This document shows positions 16,456-25,940 of a DNA stretch of 64,000 nt, piece by piece. Each line of letters opens with the position of its first letter. The first letter of the stretch is position 1. The position numbers and the translations under genes are program-made. The notes beneath the pieces were generated by a model, which was not told the origin of the DNA, ran no database searches, and saw only the letters and a list, made by a program, of their open reading frames with translations. This DNA is from Nocardioides acrostichi (GTDB lineage Bacteria > Actinomycetota > Actinomycetes > Propionibacteriales > Nocardioidaceae). The DNA lies in assembly GCF_015319165.1 (NCBI RefSeq), contig NZ_JADIVZ010000001.1, positions 186,001 through 250,000 of the forward strand, written 5' to 3'.

Positions 16456-16935
16456 ATGGAGCCGCACCCTGAGGGCGTCGGGTCGGTCACGGCACTCATC
16501 CGCATCGCGTTCCTCGTCAACGCCGCCTACGCCGAGTCCGGCCGCGAGTTCGGCGTGACGCCCCAGCAGGGTCAGGTGTTGAGCATCCTGCGGGCGAGGG
16601 CGTACGCGATGGGCGACCTACGGGCGAAGCTCGGCCTGGCGAAGTCCACGACGACCGGGATCGTCGAGATCCTGGAGCGCGACGGCAAGGTGGTCCGGCG
16701 GTCGGGCGTCCCGACCGCGCGCTCGGTCCAAGTCTCGTTGACGCAGGACGGGCGCTTCCTCGCCGATCGGTTCTACACGGCGACGCACCGTCGCGTGGAG
16801 CTCTTGTTGGAGCCGCTCTCACGTGCCGAGCAGGCGACGCTCCGGCCGCTGCTCGCTGCGATGGTCGACCGTGACGACGTCGCCGTCATCTTCCCGACGG
16901 GCGCGCCGTCCGGACCGAAGGAGGGCGCGGGCTAG
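16456..16935 (+). CDS. MarR-family transcriptional regulator
   Basis: A 159-residue winged-helix protein: helix ALIRIAFLVNAAYAESGREFG, FGVTPQQGQVLSILR, recognition helix region DLRAKLGLAKSTTTGIVEILERDGKVVR, wing SGVPTARSVQVSLTQDGRFLADRF and a C-terminal dimerisation helix. MarR proteins bind palindromes as dimers and release them on binding phenolics or on oxidation. A GAAAGGAAGG ribosome site precedes the ATG. The operator array upstream suggests it represses itself and the divergent FAD oxidoreductase. Confidence 0.9.
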   Translation: MEPHPEGVGSVTALIRIAFLVNAAYAESGREFGVTPQQGQVLSILRARAYAMGDLRAKLGLAKSTTTGIVEILERDGKVVRRSGVPTARSVQVSLTQDGRFLADRFYTATHRRVELLLEPLSRAEQATLRPLLAAMVDRDDVAVIFPTGAPSGPKEGAG

Positions 16936-17060
16936 CCCGCTCACCGACAACCGGCCCTCGGACCTGCGCTGCTGGGGCTCTGGTCGCTCGCCCGCAGATG
17001 CCGCACGGATCGCCGGCACGCCGCACGCGACGCCGTACGGCCCGTCGTGCCCGGCGCGCA

Positions 17061-17822
17061 TCACGTGCGTCGCTTGGCGGCCCTGGCCTGGGCTCGACGT
17101 CGCCGCTCCTCGGCGTACGCCGCTGCGGCCTCCTCGATCGTGGGTGCCGACCCGCCGTACTGCTGGGGTAGCCACCAGGCACCCTCGGGTCGCTCCGAGG
17201 CAGGTGCGGCGAGGATGCAGCGCTCGAGCATCTCCTGCATCCGGGTGCGTAACGCAACCGTCTCGGCGGCGGGATCATCGCCGGACGGGTGCATCGGCTC
17301 GCCCACCTCGATGTCGATGCGCTGGTGGCGAGAGAGGTCGAGCTTGCGCCCCTTGGCCAGGATGCGCTGGGTGCCCCACACGACGACGGGGATGAGCGGC
17401 ACGCCCGCGTCGGCCGCGATCCGCACGGCGCCGGACTTGAGCTCCTTGATGAGGAAGCTCTGCGAGATGGTGGCCTCGGGGAAGATGCCGACGAGCTCTC
17501 CCTCACGCAGTGCCTTCACGGCCGTGAGCATCGAGGCGGCGCCGGACTCGCGGTCCACCTCCAGGTGTCCGAAGCTGCGCATGAGCGGCCCACCGACGCC
17601 GTGGTCGAAGATCTCCTTCTTCGCCATGAACCGCGTGTACCGGCCGCGCTCGACTCCAGGGAGGCCGCCCATCACGTAGTCGACGTAGGAGACGTGGTTG
17701 ACGGCGATCAGGGCGCCACCGGAGGTGGGGATGTGCTCGGTCCCGGACATGTGGATGTCCATCGACGACAACCGGAACCAGCTCTTGGCCGCCGCTACGA
17801 CGACGGGATAGGTGAGATCCAC
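17061..17822 (-). CDS. 1-acyl-sn-glycerol-3-phosphate acyltransferase (PlsC-like)
   Basis: About 253 residues with acyltransferase motif I as NHVSYVDYV (H-x4-D), motif II-like YTRFMAKKEIF, motif III as GIFPEATIS and motif IV as GVPLIPVVVWGTQRIL. The enzyme family acylates lysophosphatidic acid or similar acceptors at the membrane. The C-terminal 40 residues are an Ala/Arg-rich helix. GTG 17822 has a GGTGGGG ribosome-like site 7 bp upstream; the GTG two codons earlier is possible. The frame stays open far upstream inside the histidine kinase gene, but that part is not coding in this frame. Confidence 0.83.
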   Translation of the reverse strand: MDLTYPVVVAAAKSWFRLSSMDIHMSGTEHIPTSGGALIAVNHVSYVDYVMGGLPGVERGRYTRFMAKKEIFDHGVGGPLMRSFGHLEVDRESGAASMLTAVKALREGELVGIFPEATISQSFLIKELKSGAVRIAADAGVPLIPVVVWGTQRILAKGRKLDLSRHQRIDIEVGEPMHPSGDDPAAETVALRTRMQEMLERCILAAPASERPEGAWWLPQQYGGSAPTIEEAAAAYAEERRRRAQARAAKRRT

Positions 17823-17920
17823 GCGCACACCCCACCATCTGGTGTCGTGTTCGGTCCAGTGCCGGAGCGTGCAGCCGAGCCTCGACGCGCTCGAAGACGT
17901 GCGAGCGGTGCGGTGGGCCG

Positions 17921-20506
17921 TCAGGAACCGGTGCCCGCCTGCACCCAGCGCTCGAGGGCGGTGCGCAGCTCTCCGGGGCGTACCGGCTTGGCCACGAAGT
18001 CGTCCATTCCCGCGTCGGCGCAACGCTCGCGCTCGCCTTCGGTGACGCTGGCGGTCATCGCGACGACCGGCGTGCGCCGGCCGGTGGGGTCGGTGGCCTC
18101 CCGCTCGCGCAGGACGCGGGTGGCGGCGTAACCGTCGAGCACGGGCATCTGGCAGTCCATGAGCACCACGTCGACCGCCTGGTCCGCGAGCAGGTCGAGG
18201 GCCTGCTGCCCGTCGTCGCGCAGCAGTACGTCGAACCCGAGGGCGCGCAGGATGCCCTCGGCGACGATCTGGTTGACCTCGTTGTCCTCGACCACGAGCG
18301 CCAGCAGCGGCTGCGCGGGGGAGGGGTCGGACGCGCGCTCTGCCCCATCGGGCGACGCCACCCAGGCCCCGTCCTCGCGGGGTGCGGTACCCAGAACCTC
18401 CTGGAGGATCAGGGCGCGCAGACGCGACATCTGTAGCGGTTTGGTCAGCACGGCGCGGATGCCGGCGCTCGTGGACTCGACGGCGTCGACGTCGGGGTCG
18501 GAGGTGAGCAGCAGCATCGGCACGGGAGCGAGGTCGGGGTCGTCGCGGACCGCGCGAGCCAGCTCGAGCCCGTCCATCCCGGGCATGCACAGGTCGAGCA
18601 GCAGCACGTCGACCTGGGCACCGGCGCGCAGACGCGCGAGCGCGTCGTGACCGGAGCCGGCGGTCGCCACCTCCATGCCCCAGGCGCCGAGCTGGCCGTC
18701 GAGCACCATCAGGTTGGTGGTGTTGTCGTCGACGACGAGTGCACGGCGACCGAGCAGCGCCTCGCCGGCGGGCTCGGCCGCGGCGACCGCCCCGCCGGAC
18801 GTCTCCAGCGGCAGCACGAACGAGAACGTGCTGCCGGCTCCTGGTTCGCTGTCGACGCCGATGCGCCCGCCCATCGCCTCGGTGAGCCGCGTACTGATGG
18901 CGAGCCCCAGGCCGGTGCCGCCGTACTTGCGTGTGGTGGAGGAGTCGGCCTGGGTGAAGGCCTCGAAGAGTCGCTCGACATGATCTGGCGCGATGCCGAT
19001 GCCGGTGTCGCGCACCTCGAACCGCACCGCCGTGGTGGTGGCGTCGACCTGCCCATCGAGGTGCACGGAGACGACCACGTCGCCGGAGTGCGTGAACTTC
19101 ACGGCGTTCGAGGCGAGGTTGAGCAGCACCTGCCGGATCCGGGTGGGGTCGCCTCGCAGAGTGGACGGGACGTCGGGGGCGACGTAGGCGAGCAGCTCCA
19201 GATCGCGGGCGCGCGCGGCGCCGGCTACCAGGGCGGCGACGTCCTCGATGAGCTGGACGACGTCGAAGTCGACGACCTCGATCTCGACGGCCCCGGCCTC
19301 GACCTTCGAGAAGTCCAGGACGTCGTTGATGATCCCGAGCAGCGTCTCCCCGGCTGCCTGGAGGCCGGCGACGTACTCCTCCTGGCGGGGGTCGAGCTCG
19401 GTGGAGCGCAGCAGTCCGGTCAGGCCGATCACGCCGTTCATCGGCGTCCGGATCTCGTGACTCATCGTGGCCAGGAACGCCGACTTGGCCCGTGAGGCCT
19501 CGAGGGCGCCATCGCGCGCGTGCTCCAGTTCGACCCGGGTGCGCTCCTGCTCACGCAGCAGCGCCCGCGTGCGCACGAAGGCGAACACCACCAGCACGAC
19601 CATCGCCACCGCGGTGGCGACCACGTCGCTGCGGTCACCGGTGGGGTGCGCGGCGAGGATCAGGGTCGGGATCAGGAGCGGCACGATGGCGACGACGACC
19701 CGCACCTCGAGGGCGGCCGGCGACGGAGCGCGTGCCGAGCGGGCGGCGGGGTCTACCGCGGCGCGCGTGAGACCCCACGCCATGAGCAGCGATCCCGCCA
19801 TCCAACCGACGTCCATCGCCGCGTCGGAGAGGGTGCCGCCCGGGAGGAGCAGATACCCGAGGTCTGATCCCATCCAGGCGCCGACGCCCACCGCGAGGGG
19901 AACGCCGAGGGACGAGCGGGCCGGTTCGACGGTCAGGACGCGGAGCGCGAGCCCGATCAGGACGGCGTCGAGCATCGGGTAGGCGGCCCACACCAGGCGG
20001 GTGGCGAGGCCGAGGCTGTCGTCCTGCACGATGCCCCGCACCGAGAGCTCCCAGACGACGAGCACCGAGACCACGACGATCGTGGCGGAGTCGAGCAGGC
20101 TGTCGAGCCGCACGAGGCCGCGTTCGGCCTCGCGGAGCACCCGCCAGAGGGCGGCGCCGACGAGCGGGTAGGCGAGCAGGTAGGCGGCGTCGGCGATGGA
20201 GATGTCGGGCTCGCCGGAGGTCCAGTAGTAGCAGTACCAGATCAGCTCACCGAGGGCGTCGCTGAACAGTCCAGCCGTGATGAGCCATCCGAGGGGTCGC
20301 AGCGGACCCCGCATCGACCGCGTGTGCGAGAGGGCTACGAGTCCGGCCCCGGCGACGACGGTGAGATAGGCGGCGTCGTACCCGTAGCCGGCCCGCCCGG
20401 TCGCGGAGTCGACGAAGGCCACGACGGTGAGCACGCCGAGGGCGGAGGTCGCCACCGCGGCCCGCGAGGCTTGCCGCCACGAGGAGAGCCCGCCTGTGCC
20501 GTCCAT
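17921..20506 (-). CDS. Hybrid sensor histidine kinase with two receiver domains
   Basis: An 861-residue membrane protein. Residues 1-315 hold about nine hydrophobic helices, a 7TM-like or MASE-type sensor. A short coiled coil leads to the HisKA domain with SHEIRTP (His350), then an HATPase domain with [15 protein letters not shown] and GTGLGL (to about residue 570). Receiver 1 has Asp638 in [12 protein letters not shown] and receiver 2 has Asp784 in [12 protein letters not shown], with lysines in LTKP and VAKP. Signals would pass His to Asp within the protein, perhaps to a separate Hpt protein; no Hpt gene is adjacent. Hybrid kinases of this layout are uncommon in actinobacteria. Confidence 0.93.
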   Translation of the reverse strand: MDGTGGLSSWRQASRAAVATSALGVLTVVAFVDSATGRAGYGYDAAYLTVVAGAGLVALSHTRSMRGPLRPLGWLITAGLFSDALGELIWYCYYWTSGEPDISIADAAYLLAYPLVGAALWRVLREAERGLVRLDSLLDSATIVVVSVLVVWELSVRGIVQDDSLGLATRLVWAAYPMLDAVLIGLALRVLTVEPARSSLGVPLAVGVGAWMGSDLGYLLLPGGTLSDAAMDVGWMAGSLLMAWGLTRAAVDPAARSARAPSPAALEVRVVVAIVPLLIPTLILAAHPTGDRSDVVATAVAMVVLVVFAFVRTRALLREQERTRVELEHARDGALEASRAKSAFLATMSHEIRTPMNGVIGLTGLLRSTELDPRQEEYVAGLQAAGETLLGIINDVLDFSKVEAGAVEIEVVDFDVVQLIEDVAALVAGAARARDLELLAYVAPDVPSTLRGDPTRIRQVLLNLASNAVKFTHSGDVVVSVHLDGQVDATTTAVRFEVRDTGIGIAPDHVERLFEAFTQADSSTTRKYGGTGLGLAISTRLTEAMGGRIGVDSEPGAGSTFSFVLPLETSGGAVAAAEPAGEALLGRRALVVDDNTTNLMVLDGQLGAWGMEVATAGSGHDALARLRAGAQVDVLLLDLCMPGMDGLELARAVRDDPDLAPVPMLLLTSDPDVDAVESTSAGIRAVLTKPLQMSRLRALILQEVLGTAPREDGAWVASPDGAERASDPSPAQPLLALVVEDNEVNQIVAEGILRALGFDVLLRDDGQQALDLLADQAVDVVLMDCQMPVLDGYAATRVLREREATDPTGRRTPVVAMTASVTEGERERCADAGMDDFVAKPVRPGELRTALERWVQAGTGS

Positions 20507-20657
20507 CCTGCACCTCGTCTCGCGTTCTTGAACGTGATTGGATCTTGACGCACGCGGCGGCCGATGTCAGACACTTCCTAAGGCCAGCAGGTCGTGGCGC
20601 GATGAGTCCCTCCACAGGCGGCGGTCTGACCACGCACCTGATCGATGAGGAGCAGAC

Positions 20658-21326
20658 ATGTCCCGCCTCCGCGTGCACAACCTGTGTGTCTCGCTCGACG
20701 GCTACGCCGCCGGCACCCACGTGACCCTGGAGAAACCCATCGGCGACGCCAGGGCCTTGTTCTCCTTGGTGCGTCACGGCTCCATCCACGGGATCGGCGG
20801 GTCCGACGACCCCGTCGGGCTGGACGACGTGCTCACGAGCACCTGGGCGCAGAACATCGGGGCCGAGATCATGGGGCGCCGCAAGTTCGGCCCGCAAGCG
20901 GGTCCGTGGAAGCCGGACGACGACTGGCGTGGCTGGTGGGGTGAGGAGCCGCCGTTCCTCACCCCGGTCGTGGTGCTGACCCACCACCCGCGTGAACCGT
21001 TGGAGTTCGAGAACGGCACCGTGTTCCACTTCGTCGATGCCGACGCGCCGACCGCGCTGGGGATGGCGCGCGAGCTCGCCGGCGGGCTCGACGTGCGCCG
21101 GGGCGGCGGGCCGAGCACCGTGCGGCAGTTCCTCGAGGCCGACCTCGTCGACTTCCTGCACATCGCGGTCGTGCCGGTCACGGTGGGGCAGGGAGGGTCG
21201 TTGCTCGGGGGCATCGAGCACGTGCGCGAGCTGTTCGACATCGAGACGGTGCCCTCGGCCAGCGGGGTCGAGCACCAGCTGTGGAACCGTCGCGCCCGCG
21301 AGTCGTCGGCGTCCACGCCGAGGTAG
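20658..21326 (+). CDS. Dihydrofolate reductase-like (RibD C-terminal domain) protein
   Basis: The 222-residue protein has the DHFR/RibD reductase fold: LRVHNLCVSLDGYAAG at the N-terminus, EIMGRRKFGP, PVVVLTHHPREPLEF, and VRRGGGPSTVRQFLEADLVDFLHIAVVPVTVGQG. Members are NADPH-dependent reductases of unknown substrate, often annotated YyaP-like. There is a clean GATGAGGAG ribosome site. It is divergent from the hybrid kinase and is not tied to a folate or riboflavin operon here. Confidence 0.85.
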   Translation: MSRLRVHNLCVSLDGYAAGTHVTLEKPIGDARALFSLVRHGSIHGIGGSDDPVGLDDVLTSTWAQNIGAEIMGRRKFGPQAGPWKPDDDWRGWWGEEPPFLTPVVVLTHHPREPLEFENGTVFHFVDADAPTALGMARELAGGLDVRRGGGPSTVRQFLEADLVDFLHIAVVPVTVGQGGSLLGGIEHVRELFDIETVPSASGVEHQLWNRRARESSASTPR

Positions 21327-21455
21327 CGCCCGGCCCGGTGTCTCCCGCCGCCGCCTCGGGAGGCGGCTGCCGCAGGTGCACTCCAGCAGTCGCCATCTCG
21401 AACCGGCATCACCGAGGCTGGAGTCGGTGGCGACCGGCGCACTACGGTGACGAGC

Positions 21456-22232
21456 GTGACAGCGCCCCAGGCCGGAACCCTGGCCGGCCGGACCGTGCTC
21501 GTGACCGGCGCCTCGTCGGGGCTCGGCGCTGCCTGTGTGCGCCGGTTCGCCGCCTTGGGGGCGCACGTCTACGCCGCGGCCCGCCGCACCGACCTGCTCG
21601 AAGCCCTCGCCGCGGAGTGCGCCGACCGGTCGGGCGCCGTGCAGGTCGTGCACCTCGACGTCACCGACCCCGCCTCGTGCAATGCCGCGGTCGACGCGGC
21701 CGTGCAGGGCACCGGCCGGCTCGACGTGCTGGTCAACAACGCCGGGCGCCACGACTTCCGCATCACCACCGAGGTCACCGACGAGCAGTGGACCCGCGAC
21801 ATCGCCCTCAACCTCAGTGGGCCGTTCTGGATGTGCCGAGCCGCGATCCCGCACCTGCTCGAGGCCGACGGCGGGCACGGCAACATCGTCAACGTCTCGT
21901 CCGTCGCCGGCGTCGTGGGCGAGGCCTACTCGGCCGCCTACACCGCCGCCAAACACGGGGTCGTCGGGCTCACCCGGGCCCTCGCCGTCGAGTACCTCAA
22001 CCAGCCCCTGAGGGTGAACTGCGTCTGTCCGGGCGGCATGGACACCGCGCAGGTGCACACGATCGAGGTGCCCGAGAGCGCCGACTGGGATCTGATCATG
22101 CGGGTGTCCGCGGCGCGTGGGCTGATGTCGGACGACGCGGTCGCGGCCATGGTCGCCTTCCTGGCCTCGCCCGAGGCCGTGGCGGTGCACGGCAGCGTGC
22201 AGATGGTCGATCACGGGCACCTGGCGGGCTGA
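21456..22232 (+). CDS. Short-chain dehydrogenase/reductase
   Basis: This 258-residue classical SDR has the cofactor loop TGASSGLG, the NNAG motif (VLVNNAGRHDF), the catalytic serine in NVSSVAG and YTAAK (catalytic Tyr and Lys). It is an NAD(P)H-dependent alcohol/ketone oxidoreductase of unknown substrate. A TACGGT box at 21443-21448 lies 7 bp before GTG 21456, which favours this leaderless start over GTG 21447. PGGMDTAQVHTIEVPE in the substrate loop is longer than usual. Confidence 0.88.
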   Translation: MTAPQAGTLAGRTVLVTGASSGLGAACVRRFAALGAHVYAAARRTDLLEALAAECADRSGAVQVVHLDVTDPASCNAAVDAAVQGTGRLDVLVNNAGRHDFRITTEVTDEQWTRDIALNLSGPFWMCRAAIPHLLEADGGHGNIVNVSSVAGVVGEAYSAAYTAAKHGVVGLTRALAVEYLNQPLRVNCVCPGGMDTAQVHTIEVPESADWDLIMRVSAARGLMSDDAVAAMVAFLASPEAVAVHGSVQMVDHGHLAG

Positions 22233-22235
22233 GGG

Positions 22236-23345
22236 ATGCCCGCGGGATCGCCGACTCGCCGAGGTGAGGGCACTGCTGCCCAGAGCGTCGCTGCGTCGCC
22301 CGCGAGCTCGAAGCAGCCGACCGAGCGGCCCCGGTGGCCGGCGCCGGATCCCGGGCGCAGGATCCGGCTGGGTCGTGCCGATGCCCTGGGCGGTGGAGCG
22401 CCGAGAGCCTCACGTGCTGTGGTGTGCCGAGCCCTCACCCTCTCGATGACGCTGCTCGCGTTCTGCTGTTCAGGTCTTCTCATGCCCCTGGCGGGAGCGC
22501 AGGGGAGTCCGGCCGCGGCCGGAGCGCGTCGCGACTCGGCCGGCGCCGCGGCGCGCCCGCCCGGTACGGGTGCGGGTGCCGGTGCGGGTGTCGGCGTCTG
22601 GCAGGAGCGGGGTGTCACCCAGGCGCTGCGTCGCTCGCACGCGACCTGGTACCACGCCTGGACCGCCGAGCCGCCCGGGTACATCGGCACCACGAAGGCG
22701 CGGTTCGTGCCGATGATGTGGGGCGCAGGCTCGCTCACCGACGACGAGCTCGCGGCCGCAGCCGAGCACGGCCCGTGGCTGCTCGGGTTCAACGAGCCCG
22801 ACCTCGCCTCACAGTCGAACCTGAGCGTGGGGGAGGCCCTCGACCTCTGGCCGCGGCTGGAGTCGACGGGGCTGCGGCTCGTGAGCCCCGCCGTCGCCTA
22901 CGGCGGCGCCGACCCCGACGGCTGGCTGGACCGCTTCATGCAGGGCGCCGCCGATCGAGGGCTGGAGGTCGACGCCGTGGCGCTGCACTGGTACGGCGGC
23001 GACTGGCATCCCCGGGCTGCCGTGCGCCAGCTCACGGGCTATCTCGACGCCGTGCACGAGCGCTACGGCAAGCCCGTGTGGCTGACCGAGTTCGCGCTGA
23101 TGCGCTTCGGTGTCGATCCGTCGGTGCCGGCGGCTCGCACGCAGGCCCGGTTCCTGCGACTCGCCGCCGAGGCGCTGGCGGAGCGGCGCTGGGTGCGGCG
23201 CTGGGCCTGGTTCGGCCTACCGGCTGCGGCCACGGGGCGCAGCAGCGGTCTCTACCGTCCGGGCGCGGAGGTCACGCGCGTGGGCCGCGCCTTCGCGGGT
23301 CTGCCGGCTCTGGCGGCGGCCGCCGACGCCCGGAGCGACCCATGA
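22236..23345 (+). CDS. Secreted glycoside hydrolase, Asl1-like catalytic core (GH128 type)
   Basis: The C-terminal 240 residues form a glycosidase barrel with the acid/base glutamate in LLGFNEPDLASQSN and the nucleophile glutamate in PVWLTEFALMRFG; VDAVALHWYGG is the conserved strand between them. This matches the Asl1/GH128 group, which cleaves beta-1,3-glucans. The true N-terminus is uncertain: the longest frame adds about 60 Arg/Pro-rich residues before a hydrophobic signal (LTLSMTLLAFCCSGLLMPLAGAQG), so GTG 22419 or 22422 would give a normal signal peptide. The A/G-rich linker after the signal is typical of exported proteins. Confidence 0.75.
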   Translation: MPAGSPTRRGEGTAAQSVAASPASSKQPTERPRWPAPDPGRRIRLGRADALGGGAPRASRAVVCRALTLSMTLLAFCCSGLLMPLAGAQGSPAAAGARRDSAGAAARPPGTGAGAGAGVGVWQERGVTQALRRSHATWYHAWTAEPPGYIGTTKARFVPMMWGAGSLTDDELAAAAEHGPWLLGFNEPDLASQSNLSVGEALDLWPRLESTGLRLVSPAVAYGGADPDGWLDRFMQGAADRGLEVDAVALHWYGGDWHPRAAVRQLTGYLDAVHERYGKPVWLTEFALMRFGVDPSVPAARTQARFLRLAAEALAERRWVRRWAWFGLPAAATGRSSGLYRPGAEVTRVGRAFAGLPALAAAADARSDP

Positions 23346-23623
23346 GCGGTGACCAGTGGGGCGGTGTCGTCTTCGGCGTCGTCATGGCGACCATGGGTGT
23401 CTGGCAGTTGGTGCGGGCGCGGGCCATCACGGAGGCGGCCATGCGCCGTCATGAGCACGCGGTACGCCGCCACGGGCACCGGTCGCCATGGCTCCGGCCA
23501 TCCAGCGCCCATCACCGCCCGAGCGTGACGGGCACGCGATGGCGCGGAGGGTTCTTCTGCGTCCTGGCGCTCATCGCCTTCGCCGCGGCTGCTGGGGACG
23601 GCATCAGCTCGCCGACCAGATGA
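23342..23623 (+). CDS. Small membrane protein, unknown
   Basis: A 93-residue protein with two hydrophobic segments (GGVVFGVVMATMGVWQLV and GGFFCVLALIAFAAAAGDG) separated by a His/Arg-rich loop with RRHEHAVRRHGHR. The ATG overlaps the hydrolase stop (ATGA), so it is probably co-translated. I do not recognise a family. The basic loop probably faces the cytoplasm. Confidence 0.6.
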   Translation: MSGDQWGGVVFGVVMATMGVWQLVRARAITEAAMRRHEHAVRRHGHRSPWLRPSSAHHRPSVTGTRWRGGFFCVLALIAFAAAAGDGISSPTR

Positions 23624-23696
23624 CGGCTGACGGGCCGTCCGCGTCGGGGGCGCGGGCTCTCGTGGGACCCCGTATGCGCGCCACTAGAGTCACCGG

Positions 23697-24656
23697 GTGA
23701 CCACCGCCCGCACCGTGCCGGTCACCGTCGAGATGGACGGCGACGAACTGGAGGCCGGCGACGCCTGGCACCTCGTGCGACGCTACGGCGTCCGCCGGGT
23801 GCTGTGGGACGCGTTCGTGCGGTTCCGGTACGGCGACGGGTTCACCAACAGCCGGGCTCTCGCGCTGCAAGCGTGCCTGGCGGTCGTGCCGTTCCTCGTC
23901 GCGGCCACCGGCCTGGCCGCCGGGCTCGACCGTGAGAGGCCCGCGCGGGTCGTGGCCCAGACCATCACCGCGGTGTCGCCCGGGGGCAGCGACGCGCTCG
24001 CCGACGCGGTGCGGGAGGCCACGGAGTCCTCGGGAGAGCTGGCGCTCACCATGGGCCTGCTCTTCGCCCTGGTCTCGATGACGACGGCGATGGCGCAGGT
24101 CGAGCGAGGCGCCAACCGCATCTACGGGATCCGCCGCGACCGGCCCGCGCTGCACAAGTACGGGCGAGCGGCGGTGCTCACCGCGATCCTCGCGGTGCCG
24201 GTCGGCCTCGGATTCTTCCTGCTCGTCGCCGGCGGTGCCTTCGGTCGGGCCATGGAGGAGGTGTACGGGTGGGATGAGCGCGCCGACCTGGTGTGGGATC
24301 TGACCCGCTGGCCGGTCGGCGTCCTGCTGCTGGTGCTCACGATCGCCGTGCTGCTCGACCACTCGCCACGACGCCGCCAGCCGGCGCTGTCGTGGCTGGC
24401 GCTCGGCTCGGGCATCGCCGTCCTGCTGACGCTGGCGGCGGCCGGAGGCCTGGCGCTCTACGTGCGCGTCAGTGCCAGCTTCGACGACACCTACGGCCCG
24501 CTCGGCGGGTTCGTGGCGCTGCTGCTGTGGGCGCTGATGTCGAGCATCGCGCTGTTCTACGGCACGGCGGTCTGCGCCCAGCTCGAGGCCATGCGCACGG
24601 AGGTGATGGAGCCGGCGATGCAGGATCCGGGCCGGCCGCGGCGCGAGCAGGTGTGA
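23697..24656 (+). CDS. YihY/BrkB family membrane protein
   Basis: The 319-residue protein has about six transmembrane helices and the YihY signatures: FTNSRALALQACLAVVPFLVAATGL in helix 1, VSMTTAMAQVERGANRIYGI and SASFDDTYGPLGGFVALLLWALMSSIALFYGTAVCAQLEAM. BrkB proteins are putative transporters or envelope factors and were wrongly called RNase BN in the past; function remains unknown. A TAGAGT box at 23685-23690 lies 6 bp before the GTG, which suggests a leaderless message. Confidence 0.85.
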   Translation: MTTARTVPVTVEMDGDELEAGDAWHLVRRYGVRRVLWDAFVRFRYGDGFTNSRALALQACLAVVPFLVAATGLAAGLDRERPARVVAQTITAVSPGGSDALADAVREATESSGELALTMGLLFALVSMTTAMAQVERGANRIYGIRRDRPALHKYGRAAVLTAILAVPVGLGFFLLVAGGAFGRAMEEVYGWDERADLVWDLTRWPVGVLLLVLTIAVLLDHSPRRRQPALSWLALGSGIAVLLTLAAAGGLALYVRVSASFDDTYGPLGGFVALLLWALMSSIALFYGTAVCAQLEAMRTEVMEPAMQDPGRPRREQV

Positions 24657-24679
24657 GGCGCCTGGCCTGGGGCGCTGGG

Positions 24680-25064
24680 CTCAGGTCCGGTCGTGCCGCG
24701 AGGCCTCACCCAGGTCGGACTCGAACCGGGCGAGCAGGGGGCCGAGCGGGGGAGCGAGGAGGTTCTCGAGCCTGGCCGGGCGTCCGCGTCGAGCACCGCG
24801 AGCAGGTCGGCCTCCTTCGCGGTCCGGCAAGCAATTCCCGCGTGCCACGCGGCCAGCCCCCAGGAGTCAGTGCCGTGCGGCGCACGCGGCCGTCGTCGGC
24901 GTCCGGCGCGGCCGGCTCGACGAGACCCGCCACCTCCAGTCGCCGCAACCGCGTGCTCGTCGTGCCCGAGGTCAGGATCGGCACGCGTCGTCCGCACGCT
25001 CGCGATGGCGCGGTGGGAGCCGCCTTCGAAGTGAGGAGGTTGGGCGGTCTCGGCGCAGGGCAGG
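24680..25064 (-). pseudogene. Decayed MarR-family regulator gene
   Basis: No intact frame spans this stretch, but translated pieces on the minus strand line up with a MarR protein in order. One frame gives LTSGTTSTRLRRLEVAGLVE and ALTPGG (winged helix and wing, near 24880-24980). A second frame gives KEADLLAVLDADA (near 24790). A third gives LLARFESDLGEASRHDRT (near 24690-24730). At least two frameshifts are needed. This accounts for the 400-bp gap between the BrkB and GIDE-domain genes. Confidence 0.6.
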
Positions 25065-25073
25065 ATGCGCGCC

Positions 25074-25865
25074 ATGACGCCCTACCTCATCGGCTCAGCG
25101 GTGGCCCTGGCCTTCGCTGCCTACATGTTCTGGGAGAGCCGGCGCTCCACCGACCAGGTCGCCCGGTTCGTCGGCACCGAGACCAGCACCGCCGCCGACG
25201 TGCACGCCCTCGCCCAGGCGGCTGCCGCCGCGGCCGGCCCCGGTGTGTTCGCGCACCGTGTCGAGCTGACCGGGGCTGCGGTCCCGGGCCGGGAGGGGCC
25301 GCTGGTCTCGGAGTTCACCGACACCGAGTGCCTCTGGTATCGGCACAAGGTCACCCACCACTACGAGGAGACCTACCGCAACAGCGACGGCGACCGGCGC
25401 ACCCGGCGCAAGGAGGACGTCATCTCCGACGTCTCGAGCAAGCAGCCGTTCCTGCTGCGCGACGACTCCGGCGACATCCGGCTCGTGCCCACCGCGCGGG
25501 TAGACCACCCCCGCAAGGTGGCCAGCGAGTTCCGTCAGGCCGACGGCGGCGGTGGCACCACGGTCGAGATAGGCCGCTTCTCGCTCACGTTGCCCACGAG
25601 CGGTGACCGCACCATCGGCTACGAGTACGAGGAGTGGGTGCTGACTCCCGGAACCCGCGTCTTCGTCTCCGGCGAGGCCTTCGACGACCGTGGCGAGCTG
25701 GAGGTGCGAGGGCCCAAGGGTCCGGACAAGATGCTCATCTCCACGCGATCCGAGGACGAGTTGCTCGAGCACCACCGAGGAGAGCGGCTCAAGCAGGTCG
25801 GTCTGGCAGCTGCCGGGCTGGTGGGCTCGATCGTGTTACTGGTGCTGGCTTTCGTGCTGGGCTGA
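25074..25865 (+). CDS. GIDE-domain membrane protein (MUL1-like, no RING)
   Basis: The 263-residue protein has an N-terminal helix (LIGSAVALAFAAYMF) and a C-terminal helix (LAAAGLVGSIVLLVLAFVLG) enclosing a soluble domain. That domain contains GPLVSEFTDTECLWYRHKVTHHYEE, SSKQPFLLRDDSGDIRL, TIGYEYEEWVLTPGTRVFVSGEAFD and PDKMLISTRSEDELL, the pattern of the GIDE domain found in the eukaryotic mitochondrial E3 ligase MUL1. No RING domain follows, as usual for bacterial members, whose role is unknown. ATG 25074 is preferred to 25065 because CAGGAT lies 7 bp upstream. Confidence 0.78.
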   Translation: MTPYLIGSAVALAFAAYMFWESRRSTDQVARFVGTETSTAADVHALAQAAAAAAGPGVFAHRVELTGAAVPGREGPLVSEFTDTECLWYRHKVTHHYEETYRNSDGDRRTRRKEDVISDVSSKQPFLLRDDSGDIRLVPTARVDHPRKVASEFRQADGGGGTTVEIGRFSLTLPTSGDRTIGYEYEEWVLTPGTRVFVSGEAFDDRGELEVRGPKGPDKMLISTRSEDELLEHHRGERLKQVGLAAAGLVGSIVLLVLAFVLG

Positions 25866-25880
25866 GTCGGTGGCCCGCGG

Positions 25881-25940
25881 AGGCGCTCAGCGGACCTCAG
25901 CGGAGCTCAGTGCAGCTCAGTGCAGCTCAGTGCAGCTCAG
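25881..25940 (+). repeat. Decanucleotide tandem repeat TGCAGCTCAG
   Basis: Three perfect copies of TGCAGCTCAG (25911-25940) follow three decaying copies (AGGCGCTCAG, CGGACCTCAG, CGGAGCTCAG) at exact 10-bp spacing. The array lies between convergent genes, and its last copy contains the stop codon of the methyltransferase gene, so slippage could move that gene's end. Confidence 0.85.

Noticed and set aside
17823..18590. Upstream extension of the acyltransferase frame through the histidine kinase gene
   Set aside because: The extra residues are Arg/Pro-rich frame-shifted kinase sequence; the acyltransferase motifs begin only after 17822.
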